Shown here: positions 26,773-37,929 of the stretch, in pieces
Numbering within the stretch: position 1 is the stretch's first letter
How the letters are laid out: each line of letters starts with the position of its first letter
Assembly: GCA_002189035.1 (NCBI GenBank)
Contig: CM007992.1
Coordinates: forward strand, 248,001-312,000
Source of the DNA: Utricularia gibba
Lineage: Eukaryota; Streptophyta; Magnoliopsida; Lamiales; Lentibulariaceae
Direction: 5' to 3'
DNA: 64,000 bases
Program-made: the position numbers and the translations under genes
The notes under the pieces: generated by a model
What the model was told of the DNA's origin: nothing
Database searches by the model: none
The model's input: the letters and a program-made list of their open reading frames with translations, nothing else

Positions 26773-27154
26773 CCAAGAATGGCGAAAACTTATCCTCTGC
26801 GCTTCTCTGTGAACTGACATGGGACGTCGATTTCAAATGTTTCTCTGCTTTCTGTTTTGTTGTAATAAATCGTGATGTGGACAACAAGTGCATTTACAAT
26901 GGCAGTTCAAGATTTTAACAGAATCTGGTGTTAGCCACCAGACAAATACGACCGAACAAGTATTAAGTGATTGGAAGAAGCATTAGCATGATCTTCATGC
27001 TGATTCTGATAAGTAACTCGACATCAATTCCATCAAATAAACAATCCAGAATCCAAGCCATAAGCATAATTTGATCTGATCATGGAAAATATGTCTATCA
27101 CAGACCACAGACCAATACCATTCAAACTTACACTACAAATGGAAAAAGAGTTGT

Positions 27155-28191
27155 TCACATGAAGCTGGGGAAGGGCGGGCCTTTAGACAACCCAAGCCGC
27201 ACTTCCATCCCGTGGTGCATGTCCACTGGACGAACTGATTCGGATTCCCTAGGATCTGAGATTCATTGCCAATATATCAGGAATGTGGAAGAACCATGCA
27301 CAGAGTATTGATTGAATCAACAGAGAGCCTAATCCCTTAACAAGTCTCATCAGAGGTTGGAAACATATACAGAGAAACACTAGTAGCAAGTAAGCATGTT
27401 AATACTTGGGAGTTGGAGGACAGCAGATTAAAAACCCCACATAATACATTACACAAGGTCATCCAATTAAGGGTAATGAAAAGCCATTTTCATGTCAACC
27501 ATCATGAAATGCATGCAAGATATTAGCACGTAAGTTACCATTGAGATAGTCTCCAAATCCAAAATCTTCCAGCGTTCCTGAGAAGGCCTCTAGGCCAACG
27601 AAAGAAGACGGTATAGCCCCTGGAGGCCTTTGAAATCTGCGGACATTGGCAACATTCATAAGCATACATGTCCAGATAACCCATTGGTGAAATGTTAATG
27701 TAAGCCCCCTCACAAAAGAGAAACTTTTCACAAATCCGTGAAGACAGCTCGAAAGATCCAAACTCAGCATAATAAAAGGTGCCAAAGCACATAATTATAG
27801 TTTATGAAAACATCCAATCAGGAAAGCTTAGCAATCCCAGACAACACTTGACCAATGATTTAGTAGAAAAATTTTAACAAATTCAAACCAACGCGACATT
27901 AACCTGGACAGAATCTGGCGATCGAGGTCCATCTTCATTGGAAACGCGGCCCCATAGGTGTTCCTCAAAATCTCCCTCTTCATTCCTTCTTGCCTCGCCT
28001 TTGCCTGCACACGAACCCATTAACCAAAAACCCACAAACATTAACCAAGATGTAGAGGCAGAAATTTGTACTGATGGGTAGGCAGATTCAAGTGGGTGAG
28101 TCTCGATAATATCACTCTTCACGCCATGAAGTCCGTATCGCAGCGGATCATCCACACGCCCTTCTACTGATATCTCTTTCACAGAACCCAT
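27155..28191 (-). CDS. UMP1: Proteasome maturation factor UMP1 (POMP)
   Basis: Chaperone for assembly of the 20S proteasome core, degraded on completion. Four exons: 28072..28191, 27904..28004, 27539..27636, 27255..27155, giving 140 residues. Conserved blocks are YGLHGVKSDIIETHPLES, NTYGAAFPMKMDLDRQILSR, FQRPPGAIPSS, FGFGDYLNDPRESE and the terminal RPVDMHHGMEVRLGLSKGP. Introns are GT-AG and phases agree. The start is the ATG before GSVKEISVEG. The gene is intact. Confidence 0.96.
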
Positions 28192-28805
28192 CACCAGAAG
28201 TTCGCCCTTCACCCCAAGAAAATCCCTGAACTGCAGTGCCCAGAGCGAAAAATCGTCTTTAAGGATGTGAGATCCCAGACATTTGTCTTACGGCACAAGA
28301 AAATTGAGATTGGATTTGGGCTTCCAGCCCATTTCAAGATAGGGCTTCACCACGCATATTCAATTGACTAATGGGCTCGCCCGGTCTACAAACCCGATAT
28401 ACCGGGTCGGGTTTCAGATCTAATATGGATAGAATTTGGCTGCCTAGGCTACACGTTTGCATCAACCTAGCCTGCTTTTCTGATATGGGTTTGTTGCACT
28501 CCGTGATCCAACGGCAACAAATAGCTCTTTTATTTAATCGGACGGTGGAGATCCATCCTAACCCCGGGGTGCAAGAGTGCCATTCCGTGAAGGCTGCAAC
28601 CCGCACGTTTTTAGTTCTTTTTTATGGATTTCTTTTATTCAGTTTATATTGAAAATGTAAGTGACATTTTCCCCAAGTTATCGACAAGGATACTACCAAA
28701 ATACCCCTTTCATACCCTTCCTATAAAAGGCAGCGCTATTCGATTGTGTAGGTATCTATCTCTACGCCGGAATATTGCGGCCTGTTTCCTGGTCGTGGGG
28801 GGGCA

Positions 28806-30512
28806 ATGGCGATCAAGAACATATTTTCCAGACGTCTTCTTGGTATATCGCGAATTGCAAGCGCCGTTACAAATTGCCGTACATCCTCTCCGCGTGCAGC
28901 GGTCGAATCGGCCACCGTTGCGAGGCACCAGAAGGCTCCGAGCAAACTTATGCCGGATCCTGGAGACGACGGCATTTTCCGGAGATATCTACACCGTCAT
29001 TCGTCTTCGGTGATGTCGGATTCACGGTTTCTCCCAACAGGTGAAAAACTTCGGGAAAAGCTCCAGGTGATGGACATCACGAGAGATAGGATAAGGCTAG
29101 ATGGCCTGATTCCTCCTGCACCCCCCTCGACGGACGCAGATCTTACTGTCGAAGAGGCCAAAAAGATTTTCAGGTTATCGCAGTTGGAATCGATGAAGGC
29201 TAAGGTGAAACGGATTGAGAAAGAAACGGTTTCGTATTCGGAATTCATCGAGATCTGCGCCGAAGAATGTTCGGATCTAAACCGAGCCCTAGAATTTGCC
29301 AAAATGCTTGATGAATCTGGGAATGTCCTTGTTCTAGGGAACACAGTTTTCCTCCATCCCGAACAGGTTGGCTCCTATTTCCACCTTCGATTTCTTCAAT
29401 GCTCAATTTATCTGTTTTATTATCCGAATCTGCTGTTTTGTTTTTAGATCACCAGTCATACATCGCCAGTTCCAGTTTCTCCTTTTCTGTTCTTCTCTAA
29501 ATCTCTTTTTATCATTAACATCTACCGAAAACTGATGAGGTTTTCCCTTTATGGGCTTGTGTTTCCATGTCTCCACAGGAAATTGAAACTACATGTTTCG
29601 CACCCAGATCTTTTAGAACGAGATGGCGTCCTTGTCATTCATCTTTAACCATTGCAAAATTGTCTTGTGATTCCCCCTTTTAAAATCACATAAAAAAAGG
29701 AAAATTTTATCACGCCTCTTCATCTAGGATCTGGAGTGTTGGGAATCCCAAAGCCCCATTCTTTTTCTCATGGGTTATTGGGTGTATAGTGATGTCCTAT
29801 ATTTTGTTTGGAATAGCTGCTAGTGCCTAACATACGGTGTCGTCTAGCCATGTAGTTGTGCGGTGGGAACCTTTCCTATGGTCAACTTTTTCGACTGACC
29901 TGCACCTTTTTGAATAGTGAAAGTCCGGAGGTTTGGAGTTGGAGAATGGTGTCATTGTCATCCGTTGGTGGATGATCTTTACGTGAAATGTCTCTTGTTT
30001 GTTAGTCGTGCATGTCTGCGAGTCCTGGACTAGAAAGGTGGAGGGCACCCCAGTTTTACCAAATGTTTGTGTGCAATTTTGCTGTGATGGCAGGTCCTAA
30101 AAGCAATGAAGCCTCTGCTTCCACGTCGCCCGACGGTGGCCCTGGACCCGCCTCCGCCAAGGAGCTCGAAGAAATGGAGAGAGTAAAAGCAGCCATCGAC
30201 GCGGATGCCGCAAAACTAGTCCGCCGCGAGCTGTGGCTGGGGCTCAGCTACCTGGTCGTCCAAACGGCGGGGTTCATGCGCCTCACCTTCTGGGAGCTCA
30301 CCTGGGACGTGATGGAGCCCATCTGCTTCTATGTCACATCCATGTACTTCATGGCCGGCTACACCTTCTTCCTGAGGACCTCCAAAGAGCCATCCTTCGA
30401 AGGGTTCTACCAGAGCAGGCTGGAAACCAAGCGCAATCGCCTGATCAAGTCCCGGAACTTCGATCTGGCTCGGTACCGCCGTCTAAGAGGCTCCACAGAC
30501 GGTGATGTTTGA
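28806..30512 (+). CDS. MCU: Mitochondrial calcium uniporter (MCU), with one frameshift
   Basis: Pore-forming subunit of the inner-membrane calcium uniporter. Two exons, 28806..29366 and 30094..30512, with the usual plant intron after HPEQ. The N-terminus is basic and Ser/Arg-rich, consistent with a mitochondrial presequence. The first exon ends with a conserved regulatory domain. In exon 2 the two membrane helices flank the selectivity motif WDVMEP (LTFWELTWDVMEPICFYVTS). The first codons of exon 2 (VLKAMK) are in one frame and the rest (ASAKELEEMERVK onward) in another. One extra base around the CCC at about 30144-30146 joins them and gives 326 residues, the normal length. The frame as written would stop before the helices. 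Confidence 0.92.
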
Positions 30513-31193
30513 GTTGGAATGACTCAGTTTTGAGCGGCTCTGTAACCATATTCCGATGAGGCTCACGCACTTGAATAGGAAGAGGGAAACACTTGTTCTA
30601 TGAACAATGTACCCTTCACATTCAATTCTCTCATTCTCAACCTAGGTATTCAAACATACTCAAATTGATAGGATGATAAAATGTGATCAATTACATGTTA
30701 AGGGCGATATGATGATATACTATATTGATTATTTTAATGGTATCGTATATTGGCTATTGATGAGGAAGATGTTGTGTTTCAATAGAAGGGTTTAGGGTTT
30801 TTCTAAAAGATAAAAAATATAAAATTATAAACATTAGAAACTAAAAGAGATAATATCATGAAATAGGAGAATGGATTATTACAAAATAACTACAATCTTA
30901 TGAGCCAGCTCAACGTAGGTGTTCAAATTGTGTGTGTTTATTTAATAAAATAAAATATTTATTTTAATAATATTTATTTAAATTTAAACTAATTAAACCA
31001 TTTAATCATTTATATGTCAAGTAGCTGAAAATCAATCGACGTTGCGTGTTGGATTCGTATTTCCCTAGCTTATTATGGTGCTTCTTCGTTGATTAATGAT
31101 ACAGATGTTGATTAATTACGCGCGTGCATTCACCTAACTGTATAGCGGGTGGAAATGAACAGGCTGATTAGGTGCTGGCCTCTCGACCGACTT
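30513..31193. other. Convergent 3' spacer
   Basis: Between the 3' ends of MCU (+) and the ELO gene (-). AT-rich from 30640 to 31020. No feature recognised. Confidence 0.5.
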
Positions 31194-32077
31194 CTAGCCT
31201 GTGACGTGTGCCGGCCTTGCGATGGTGCTTCGCCGGAGGGTGAAGAAGAGGAAGAGAATCGCTCCGTTGAGAAGCGAATTGAAAATCCAAGCTCCGATTC
31301 CATTGCATCCCCCATTGATGTAGTGAAGTAGAAGAACCGGGGGTTGCAGATCAAATTCAGGCCTAGAAGAGACATCTGGCAGTCCAGGACGAACGGGAAA
31401 CATGCCGTCGGCAATCCGATCGCCGTCCAGAATGTGTAACCGTACACGACGGAGTAGACGAGAGTCGTCAGGAGAATCGCGAGGACTTGGAATGACTGGG
31501 AGAATTCCAGCCAGAGGAAGGACGTGAAAATAAGAATCGAGTGAGTCAATAGATTGAAGATGGAGAGGCGTCGGTGGTGGAAAATCGCCATTAACGGCCG
31601 TGCCGCGTGGAGGAATCGCGATAGGTAGTATATGTATGACCAGAAGAAAACGCGGCCGGAGGTGCGGGTTCCGATTGGGAAACAAAATAGCCATTGTAGA
31701 GGAGTTGTACGGTAGCGTCTCCACATCCACCGCATATCGCGGATCTCAGCGGCGCTGGAGATAAGAATCCCCGCGAAAACAACGGCCGAGATGAGCACCA
31801 TAGCCAGGGAATGAACGGCGGGGATGGGGCCCAGAGTTAGGGGACGGCGTTTAGGGAAAAGTAGAAGGAGAATCCCGTGAAGGATCAGCGCGGAGGAGAC
31901 GTAGAAAGCGATTGAGGAGAAGAGGAAAAGCCACGTCGTCCCAAACCATTGGGCTTCACCCCATCGGAATCCGACGATGGAAGGGTGCTCAGAGAAGTAG
32001 TATACAAGGCGGCTCAGTGACCCCATCCGCCCTTGATCGGCGTTAAACGCCGGAATCTTGATTACCCCGGCGACCAA
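31194..32077 (-). CDS. ELO-type fatty-acid elongase (HOS3-like), with one frameshift
   Basis: Multi-pass ER protein of the ELO/HOS3 family, condensing-type elongase of very-long-chain acyl chains or sphingolipid precursors. Intronless. Conserved blocks include WMWRRYRTTPLQWLFCFPIG, SGRVFFWSYIYYLSRFLH, SFLWLEFSQSFQVLAILLTT and YGYTFWTAIGLPTACFPFV. After LLGLNLICNP the written frame runs on to 31130 with an unrelated tail. One extra C in a five-C run (GGGGG on +, about 31337-31341) instead gives VLLLHYINGGCNGIGAWIFN, a family-like continuation, and a stop at 31194. The restored length is 294 residues, near that of Arabidopsis HOS3. Start MVAGVIKIP at 32077. Confidence 0.88.
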
Positions 32078-32198
32078 AACAGAGATAAACCTCTGCCAAG
32101 AGGTAAAGTGATCTCTTCCCGTTTAAATATTAAAAATCACGGGCTGTATTTAAAAGTATTATACTATGGGCTACTCTTGAAACTGCTTTGGTCAACTC

Positions 32199-32504
32199 TT
32201 GGTGGCGCATGGCTCCCCAGTCCTCCATGGAACATTTTCAGCGGAAGAGAAGCTCCTTCGCATCTATGCGTGGAACGGCGCCATTATCCCCTTGAAGTGC
32301 ATCAGCCCGGAAAGAATTCTGAAGGTCAGGAAGCAGCTACCTGGCATTTCGGTGGAGTTTTCAGATAGGAGGAAGACGGACGGAATCAGCTATCTGGTAC
32401 TCAATGGAGGACTGCAGATGGCTTTGATGTTCTCCCAAAATCCCGAGAATTCGATGACCAATGGAACAGTACTGAACGCAGAGACAGGCGAAGGAGCTGG
32501 CTGA
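32199..32504 (+). CDS. Unrecognised open frame
   Basis: Open frame of 101 residues (MVAHGSPVLHGTFSAEEKLL...). Not recognised. The region 32370-32540 is also open in the next frame, where it reads SREFDDQWNSTERRDRRRSW and a basic KSISPMKKRPNGG. Going from the first to the second frame again needs one added base. This could be a real small gene broken like others here, or a chance pair of open frames. It shares a promoter region of about 120 bp with the ELO gene. Confidence 0.3.
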   Translation: MVAHGSPVLHGTFSAEEKLLRIYAWNGAIIPLKCISPERILKVRKQLPGISVEFSDRRKTDGISYLVLNGGLQMALMFSQNPENSMTNGTVLNAETGEGAG

Positions 32505-32698
32505 AGAGCATTAGCCCGATGAAGAAAAGGCCTAACGGAGGTATACCTTGTTCACATTTATGGGAATTCTACGTGCTCAGATATTGAAATTCGAAAGATT
32601 CAGTTTTTGATTAGGTGACAAGTGGATCCAGCTACACAAGACGCGAATGCACAGGACAACAACGACGATGAAGAAGGTGAAAGCCCCATGTCCGGATT

Positions 32699-33001
32699 TC
32701 AGCAGTAGAATGTGAAACCCAGATTCCTTTCGGCGAAATCCAGCAGATCATCGATCTCATCTTCATCGATGTACCCACTTCCATTGACGTCCCCTTCGCG
32801 CATTCCGAGAGCGCTCTTCCGGGAGCTAAAAAAGCCCCGACGGCTGCGCACGGCGGCGCGGAACTCCTTCGCGCTGATCTTGCCATCCTTGTCGGCATCA
32901 AATTTCATGAGCCATTTCTTGAACTCCTCCACCGTCATCTGGTTCTTGTTTCTGCCCATGGAAGTGCTTCGGCGGTTACTATCCATCGATCTGATTGCCA
33001 T
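32699..33001 (-). CDS. EF-hand calcium-binding protein
   Basis: Intronless, 100 residues. EF-hand 1 loop is DADKDGKISAKEF (about residues 35-47). A second loop, DVNGSGYIDEDEID (about 71-84), keeps Asp, Asn, Ser and Glu at ligand positions. A lysine/arginine-rich linker (RAAVRSRRGFFSSRKSA) separates them. Resembles small calmodulin-like proteins of plants; target unknown. Start at the ATG of MAIRSMDS; an internal ATG at MGRNKNQ is possible. Confidence 0.85.
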   Translation of the reverse strand: MAIRSMDSNRRSTSMGRNKNQMTVEEFKKWLMKFDADKDGKISAKEFRAAVRSRRGFFSSRKSALGMREGDVNGSGYIDEDEIDDLLDFAERNLGFTFYC

Positions 33002-33367
33002 TTTTTTTCACTTCAACACAGGATGGTAAGAGATTTGGGTGGTGTTGCGGTCGATTTAAAGTGAGAAAGTCCAGCTCCACCTTCTTGATTCGTACTCATC
33101 TTGACGGTGGAAGAACCTCCATTTTCCCAAATCAGAATCGGATTCTGTGAAATGGAAAAAACGTTCTATTCTCGCCGGATGTGACATTTGACTACGTCGT
33201 TCGCCCACATCGCTGAAATATCAGACCAAAATTCCCAGTCAAGAAAACATGGCGAAATTGCACGAACCCCTGAGGACCGACTGCGTGCACGGGAGCAGGG
33301 ACAGGGAAGGTTGTTCTGGGCCAAGGCCCATTTACAGTATTATTGGGCCGTAGTATAAGGCCTTAAC

Positions 33368-34363
33368 TCAGTTATAGGTACATTGGGCCACCAGAGGAAG
33401 AGCCACGTTCATGTTTCTAGAGTCCATATCAACCTTGCATTGAATTACTGTGTTGAATATGGGCTGAATAAGGCGGCCCAAAACTAGACCCCTGGCCCGC
33501 ATTCGTAGAGTCAACGTCAACGGCACCGGCTGCACCTGACGGCTTCCGAGATCAGCGCCTCCGCCGTATAACGGGACTTCGCTCCCTTCCACCGTCACCG
33601 ATACCGTCCTCTCGGTCTTTCTCGTTTGGTAAAATTCGTTAATCTGACATAAAAAGGAATTATGAGATTTGCGTTCTGTCCGTCGTCAAAATTGATGTTT
33701 TTTGTATGTACCGATCCAGTGGCGAGGACGAGATTCGAAAACGAAAGATCCAGTGGTGACGGCGAAACGTGGACCCTAAAGAAAGTGCCGGTGTTCTTGA
33801 AGAGTAAAGCAACGGTGGAGTTCAAGGCAACCATTTCTGTGCCTACTCCTGAAGCGTCTGTGCCTGCATGTACCGCGAAGTTTTCGAAGACTATGCTCTG
33901 CAAATTTTTACAGGGTAACGGTGATCAGCCGTAGTTTCAAGCTGTCGTTATTGATTGCGTTGATGAAATGCGTCACCTTCATGATGACCTCCGGCTTCTG
34001 ATTTCTGCTGACGCCCCACAAACCGAGAACGAAGAAGGCGAACAACAGAGCGAACCCCACACCGAAACCCGGAAAGCAGCACCACCGTTGACCTTCCCCA
34101 TCTAGAGAAGTCTTCTTTTCAACGGCGTGGATCTGGTTCCCGACGGTCATACGGTGGTAGCCGATGGTGATATCCGGAGAACGGGGCTTGAAGTAGCCAG
34201 AAAATCTGGTGGAGGATGAGGCTCTGGAGAGGCGGCCAGGGGAAGCGGCGGCGCAGAGAATCGGAGTCAAAGGCGACGAGTTCACTGTCTTCCCGCCGTC
34301 GTCGGAGTCCCTGGATGGGCTCTGAACGTAGTAGGCCCCCTCCGTGTTCCCCTCGGCGTGCAT
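33368..34363 (-). CDS. LEA_2-domain single-pass membrane protein
   Basis: Plant-specific family with a cytosolic N-terminus, one membrane helix and a LEA_2 (NDR1/HIN1-like) domain. Three exons: 33977..34363, 33712..33897, 33368..33643, giving 282 residues. The N-terminus carries the conserved YYVQSPSRDSDD motif. The membrane helix is FGVGFALLFAFFVLGLWGV (about residues 97-117). The LEA_2 part follows (SIVFENFAVHAGTDASG, STVALLFKNTGTFFRVHV, SPLDLSF, VPLYGGGA, VPLTLTLRMRARGLVLG). Frame and splice phases agree. Similar to Arabidopsis At1g45688/At5g42860, of unknown function. Confidence 0.9.
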
Positions 34364-34399
34364 TTACTTTTCTCTTTTGAAAAGAAAGCAAGATGAGTT

Positions 34400-35283
34400 T
34401 GGGGGTTGATGAAGAAAGGGACTAAACGAAGAGTTTGGTCAACGTTTAAAATGAGATTCCCTCGCACACATATATGAAGATAAAATCATATAATTAAGTA
34501 TACATTGATGGGAGTAAATCTGATTAAATAGATAAATTTTTATAATTTTATATAATACATTTTACTCAAGAGTAAAAAATGTAAATCGTGAAATTTAGAT
34601 AAAAAAAAAAAGATCATGGATTGTAAAATGAATATTTGAAGGTGATAATATCAGTGTGAATTATAATATTTTTTATCAAAGCTAAACATGAACACGTGTC
34701 GTTGATGGAACAAGAGTAATCAACGAGAATAGTGAATGTCTAAGTTAGGGAAAGTATAACGTCATGGGCTTGGTAAGAGCATCCAATTTTGATACTTTTA
34801 CATTTTATTCTTCTGGAGAAAACTTCATTAGTAACTAATTTATTTTAATTTTTTCAAATATGAATTATGTTTATTGTGTATTTAAATATGTACCTATTAA
34901 TTTCATAATTTCAACGAATAGTCATTGACCATCCAAAGGGTTCCCTTCACCTCCATTAATGGGCCATCCGTACGGCCCAGATTGTATTACCCTTTTCAGA
35001 AGTTACAGCCCATACGACATTCTCCGATCAGATAGGACAGAAAACGATAAGAAATGGACATCAACGACCGGCAACTGGAAACAGTGCCGGTTGTGGTACC
35101 GATTTCCAGAAATATCTTGCGAAATATCTGTTTCTATTTCTAATCAAATTACTTGGAGAAAATGAAACCTGAAAATAACCAACGGTAAAAGTGAAACCAT
35201 ACGGGGAAACTAGCAAAGCGACGTTTTTACTTTTCACTTTTTACCGTCCACCATTGTTTTTGACAAAGATTCAAGGGTTTCTG
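34400..35283. other. AT-rich intergenic region
   Basis: Upstream of the LEA_2 gene and downstream of AP2. AT-rich, especially 34480-34700 and 34790-34920. No feature recognised. Confidence 0.5.
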
Positions 35284-37040
35284 TCATCGGTCCGCCGAGG
35301 ACATAAAAACATGGCAGCCCGATGATGTGGAAGGGGAAAAAGGGATCACAAAGGTGTGTTCATGGGGTGGATTCCCATTTCTAGATAGCCAATTCTGGGG
35401 TTGAGGGAATCCTGATGATGCTGCTGCAAATGGACGCCTGTGATTCATTTGGATCTGCCGTTGGTCGTTTCTCCTCGCAGCTTGCTGATACCCCATCTGC
35501 CATTTTCATCTCTCGACTCAGAAACGGATAGTTTCAGTCTCCAATTGAATGAAACTTACGTTGTAGCACTCCAATGGGGTCGCAAATGATCCATTCGTCG
35601 CTTGGATCATGTGGGTTTCGCTTGATTTTCTTCCCACTGCTTCTGCGTCGCTTTGATTCTTCGTGCTTTGTGTTCTCCCTAAGCTTAGATCCAGATTATG
35701 CTCTGCTGTTGAACACTCGGTCTCTGTACAGACTTTGAGAGTAAAAAATTGAGAAGAAACGTGAGATTGTGAATGATGAATCATGTACCAGAAGCCACAG
35801 GTTTGAGCTCATCTTCGTAGACGCTGGGATCGAAGTTAGTGACTGCTTCTTTCCCACTGTATTTGATCGCTGCTTTGTCATAAGCCCTGTGCAAACCGTG
35901 AAGCATTCAGGTGATTTCGCAAGGAGGGTGATGAAGAGGAGAGGCCAAACGGGAAGAACGCACCTTGCGGCTTCGATTTCCGTATCGAAGAGGCCCAGAT
36001 AAACATACCTAAGTTCAGAAACACAATCAGTACAGTTGAAGTTTCTGAGAAACTGGTAATGAGGATGGTGCATCACTTTTTGCCTAAGAACTGCCCCATT
36101 CTGGCTTCCCATCTCCCGCATTTGTGTAGAGTGACGCCTCTGTACTTCGAACTTCCTTTTGGAAAACCAGTGCTTTGTCGACGAAGGACATGAACAAATT
36201 CCTCCTTTGTAAGATTCTTCATCTGCAGATGTGTGGATGAGAGATGACAGAATTGTAGGCGTTTGGAATGAATGATTAGAATTAACACCTTTTTCAAATC
36301 GTCCTCGTAATCCTCTAGATCAAAGTTGATGTCTGCTTCCAGTCCCCGGAACTTGATGGCTGCTCTGTCGTAAGCTCTGAGGCGCAGATTCAGGTTTGTA
36401 AGAACTCGCTACTGAGGTTTAGAGCAGTGAAAGAGAAAGAAGATGACCTCGCTGCGGCGTGGGCTGTGTCGAATCCGCCCAAGTAAACTTGTTTGCCGCA
36501 GTCCCTGTAAATCAGAAGCGGGGTTTCAAGAAAGCATGGATTTTGAAACTGGATGAAGTCTGATGATCACCATATGTGGGATTCCCAGCGGCCAGTTCGC
36601 CGGTAGAAGGTGACGCCGCGATATTGGGAGCTTCTTGAACGAGGGCCACGGCGGTTCTTCTTCAGGGGTTGGAGAGACTCCAGGAAGGGCTTCTCTGCGC
36701 CGCCTTGAAGGTCACCGCCGAATTTAACACCGACCCAGTGAGCGGCCCTAGGGAAATCCAGCGGCTCCTCGCCGCCGCCCAGTGGCTCTGTGTCATCCAC
36801 CGGGAAGAAGTGGCGGGTCACCGGCGAGGATGAAGTTCCGGAGAAGTCCTCATCGTAACTCTGCGCCGTAGAGAACCCGAACACCCTACTTCTCCGCCTT
36901 CTTCCGTCGCCCCTGTATTCAGTTTCAGACCCATCCTCCGCCGCGGACGAACCCGAATTCGACACGGATACGACGCACTTACCCTTTTCAACGGATTCCT
37001 TATCCCCTTCTTCATCTGGAGCACCGTTCAGATCCCACAT
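35284..37040 (-). CDS. AP2: APETALA2-type floral/homeotic transcription factor (euAP2)
   Basis: Nuclear transcription factor of the euAP2 group controlling flowering time, floral identity and seed traits. Eight exons: 36571..37040, 36448..36504, 36289..36376, 36077..36222, 35964..36008, 35789..35886, 35560..35723, 35284..35496, totalling 426 residues in frame. It opens with [11 protein letters not shown], an AP2-type DLN motif. A basic [20 protein letters not shown] leads into AP2 domain 1, and [20 protein letters not shown] opens domain 2. After domain 2 lies LDLSLG, an EAR repression motif. The last exon encodes AAASSGF over the miR172 site. Closer to AP2/TOE3 than to TOE1 by the N-terminus, but the exact orthologue is not certain. 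Confidence 0.95.
35406..35426 (-). promoter_or_regulatory. miR172 target site in the AP2 coding region
   Basis: The transcript strand reads CAGCAGCATCATCAGGATTCC, matching the conserved miR172 site of AP2 genes with few mismatches. It lies in the last exon and encodes the usual AAASSGF. Repression by miR172 is expected from the family. Confidence 0.92.
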
Positions 37041-37597
37041 CCCGAAGCCACGAAAACCCAGGAGCAAAAAGATCAAAACAAGAAAAAACTTCTCAAATCC
37101 CTCTGCGCAGTTCAATCAATCCTCTGTTCATGCCAAAAATACAGAGTCGTCTCCTCAAAACACCGTCTTGGTAGGGAGGGTCTAGATCTCAAAACCGTCA
37201 CAAAATAGCTTGTCTGGTTCGAATGCTTGGCCTAAATCAGAATCAACACCACTGTTTCTTCTTCTCAGAACTCGACGTAGATCCAAGAATGGGGAATCCC
37301 CATCTTTGGGCCCCTGCTCTCAATCAAATCAAGGGACGGAGTTGAAGAAACACAACAACTACTTTTTCCATTTATGTACACCTCTGGTTCCAGAGTTCCC
37401 ATAGACAAACAAATGATCCCCAGAGCCCCTTCTCATCAGCAGAAGCAACCGAAATCACATTGGCATATGCGTAGATCCACAGGCTTTTTGAGGAAATGTG
37501 TGAAAAAACAGTACGCCGTAGTTTCGAACAGTAGCTGTCAAGATCGGGACATGAGAGAGATCCAGGATTACCGCAATCTAGGCATAGAGAAAGAAAC

Positions 37598-37601
<4 letters not shown>

Positions 37602-37664
<63 letters not shown>
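37602..37664. repeat. (GT)n microsatellite followed by a (GA)n tract
   Basis: About 31 perfect GT units, followed at 37666-37692 by a GA-rich tract. It lies about 560 bp upstream of the AP2 start codon, in its promoter or leader. Confidence 0.98.
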
Positions 37665-37665
<1 letters not shown>

Positions 37666-37929
37666 CAGAGAGAAAGAGAGAGAGAGAGAGGGAGTCATCT
37701 CCTTCGGACACATCGAAAAGCCAACTCGCGCGTTTTGGGCATCCTTCTCTTTCCTTCGTTTTTGGGCCAACACGAGATGGATTAATCCCCACTCAACTTC
37801 CATCTTCTTCATCCCCCGATGCTTCATGGAAATGCAGTCACAGTCAGTGGAAGGAATACTCACTCTCGCTCCACAAATCAGAACGATTGAAGATTGGATG
37901 GAATGAACATTCACAAATGTTCAAATTAA

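Noticed and set aside
31130-31340. Long C-terminal tail of the ELO protein in the written frame
   Set aside because: Wrong frame after a five-C run; the alternative frame matches the family.
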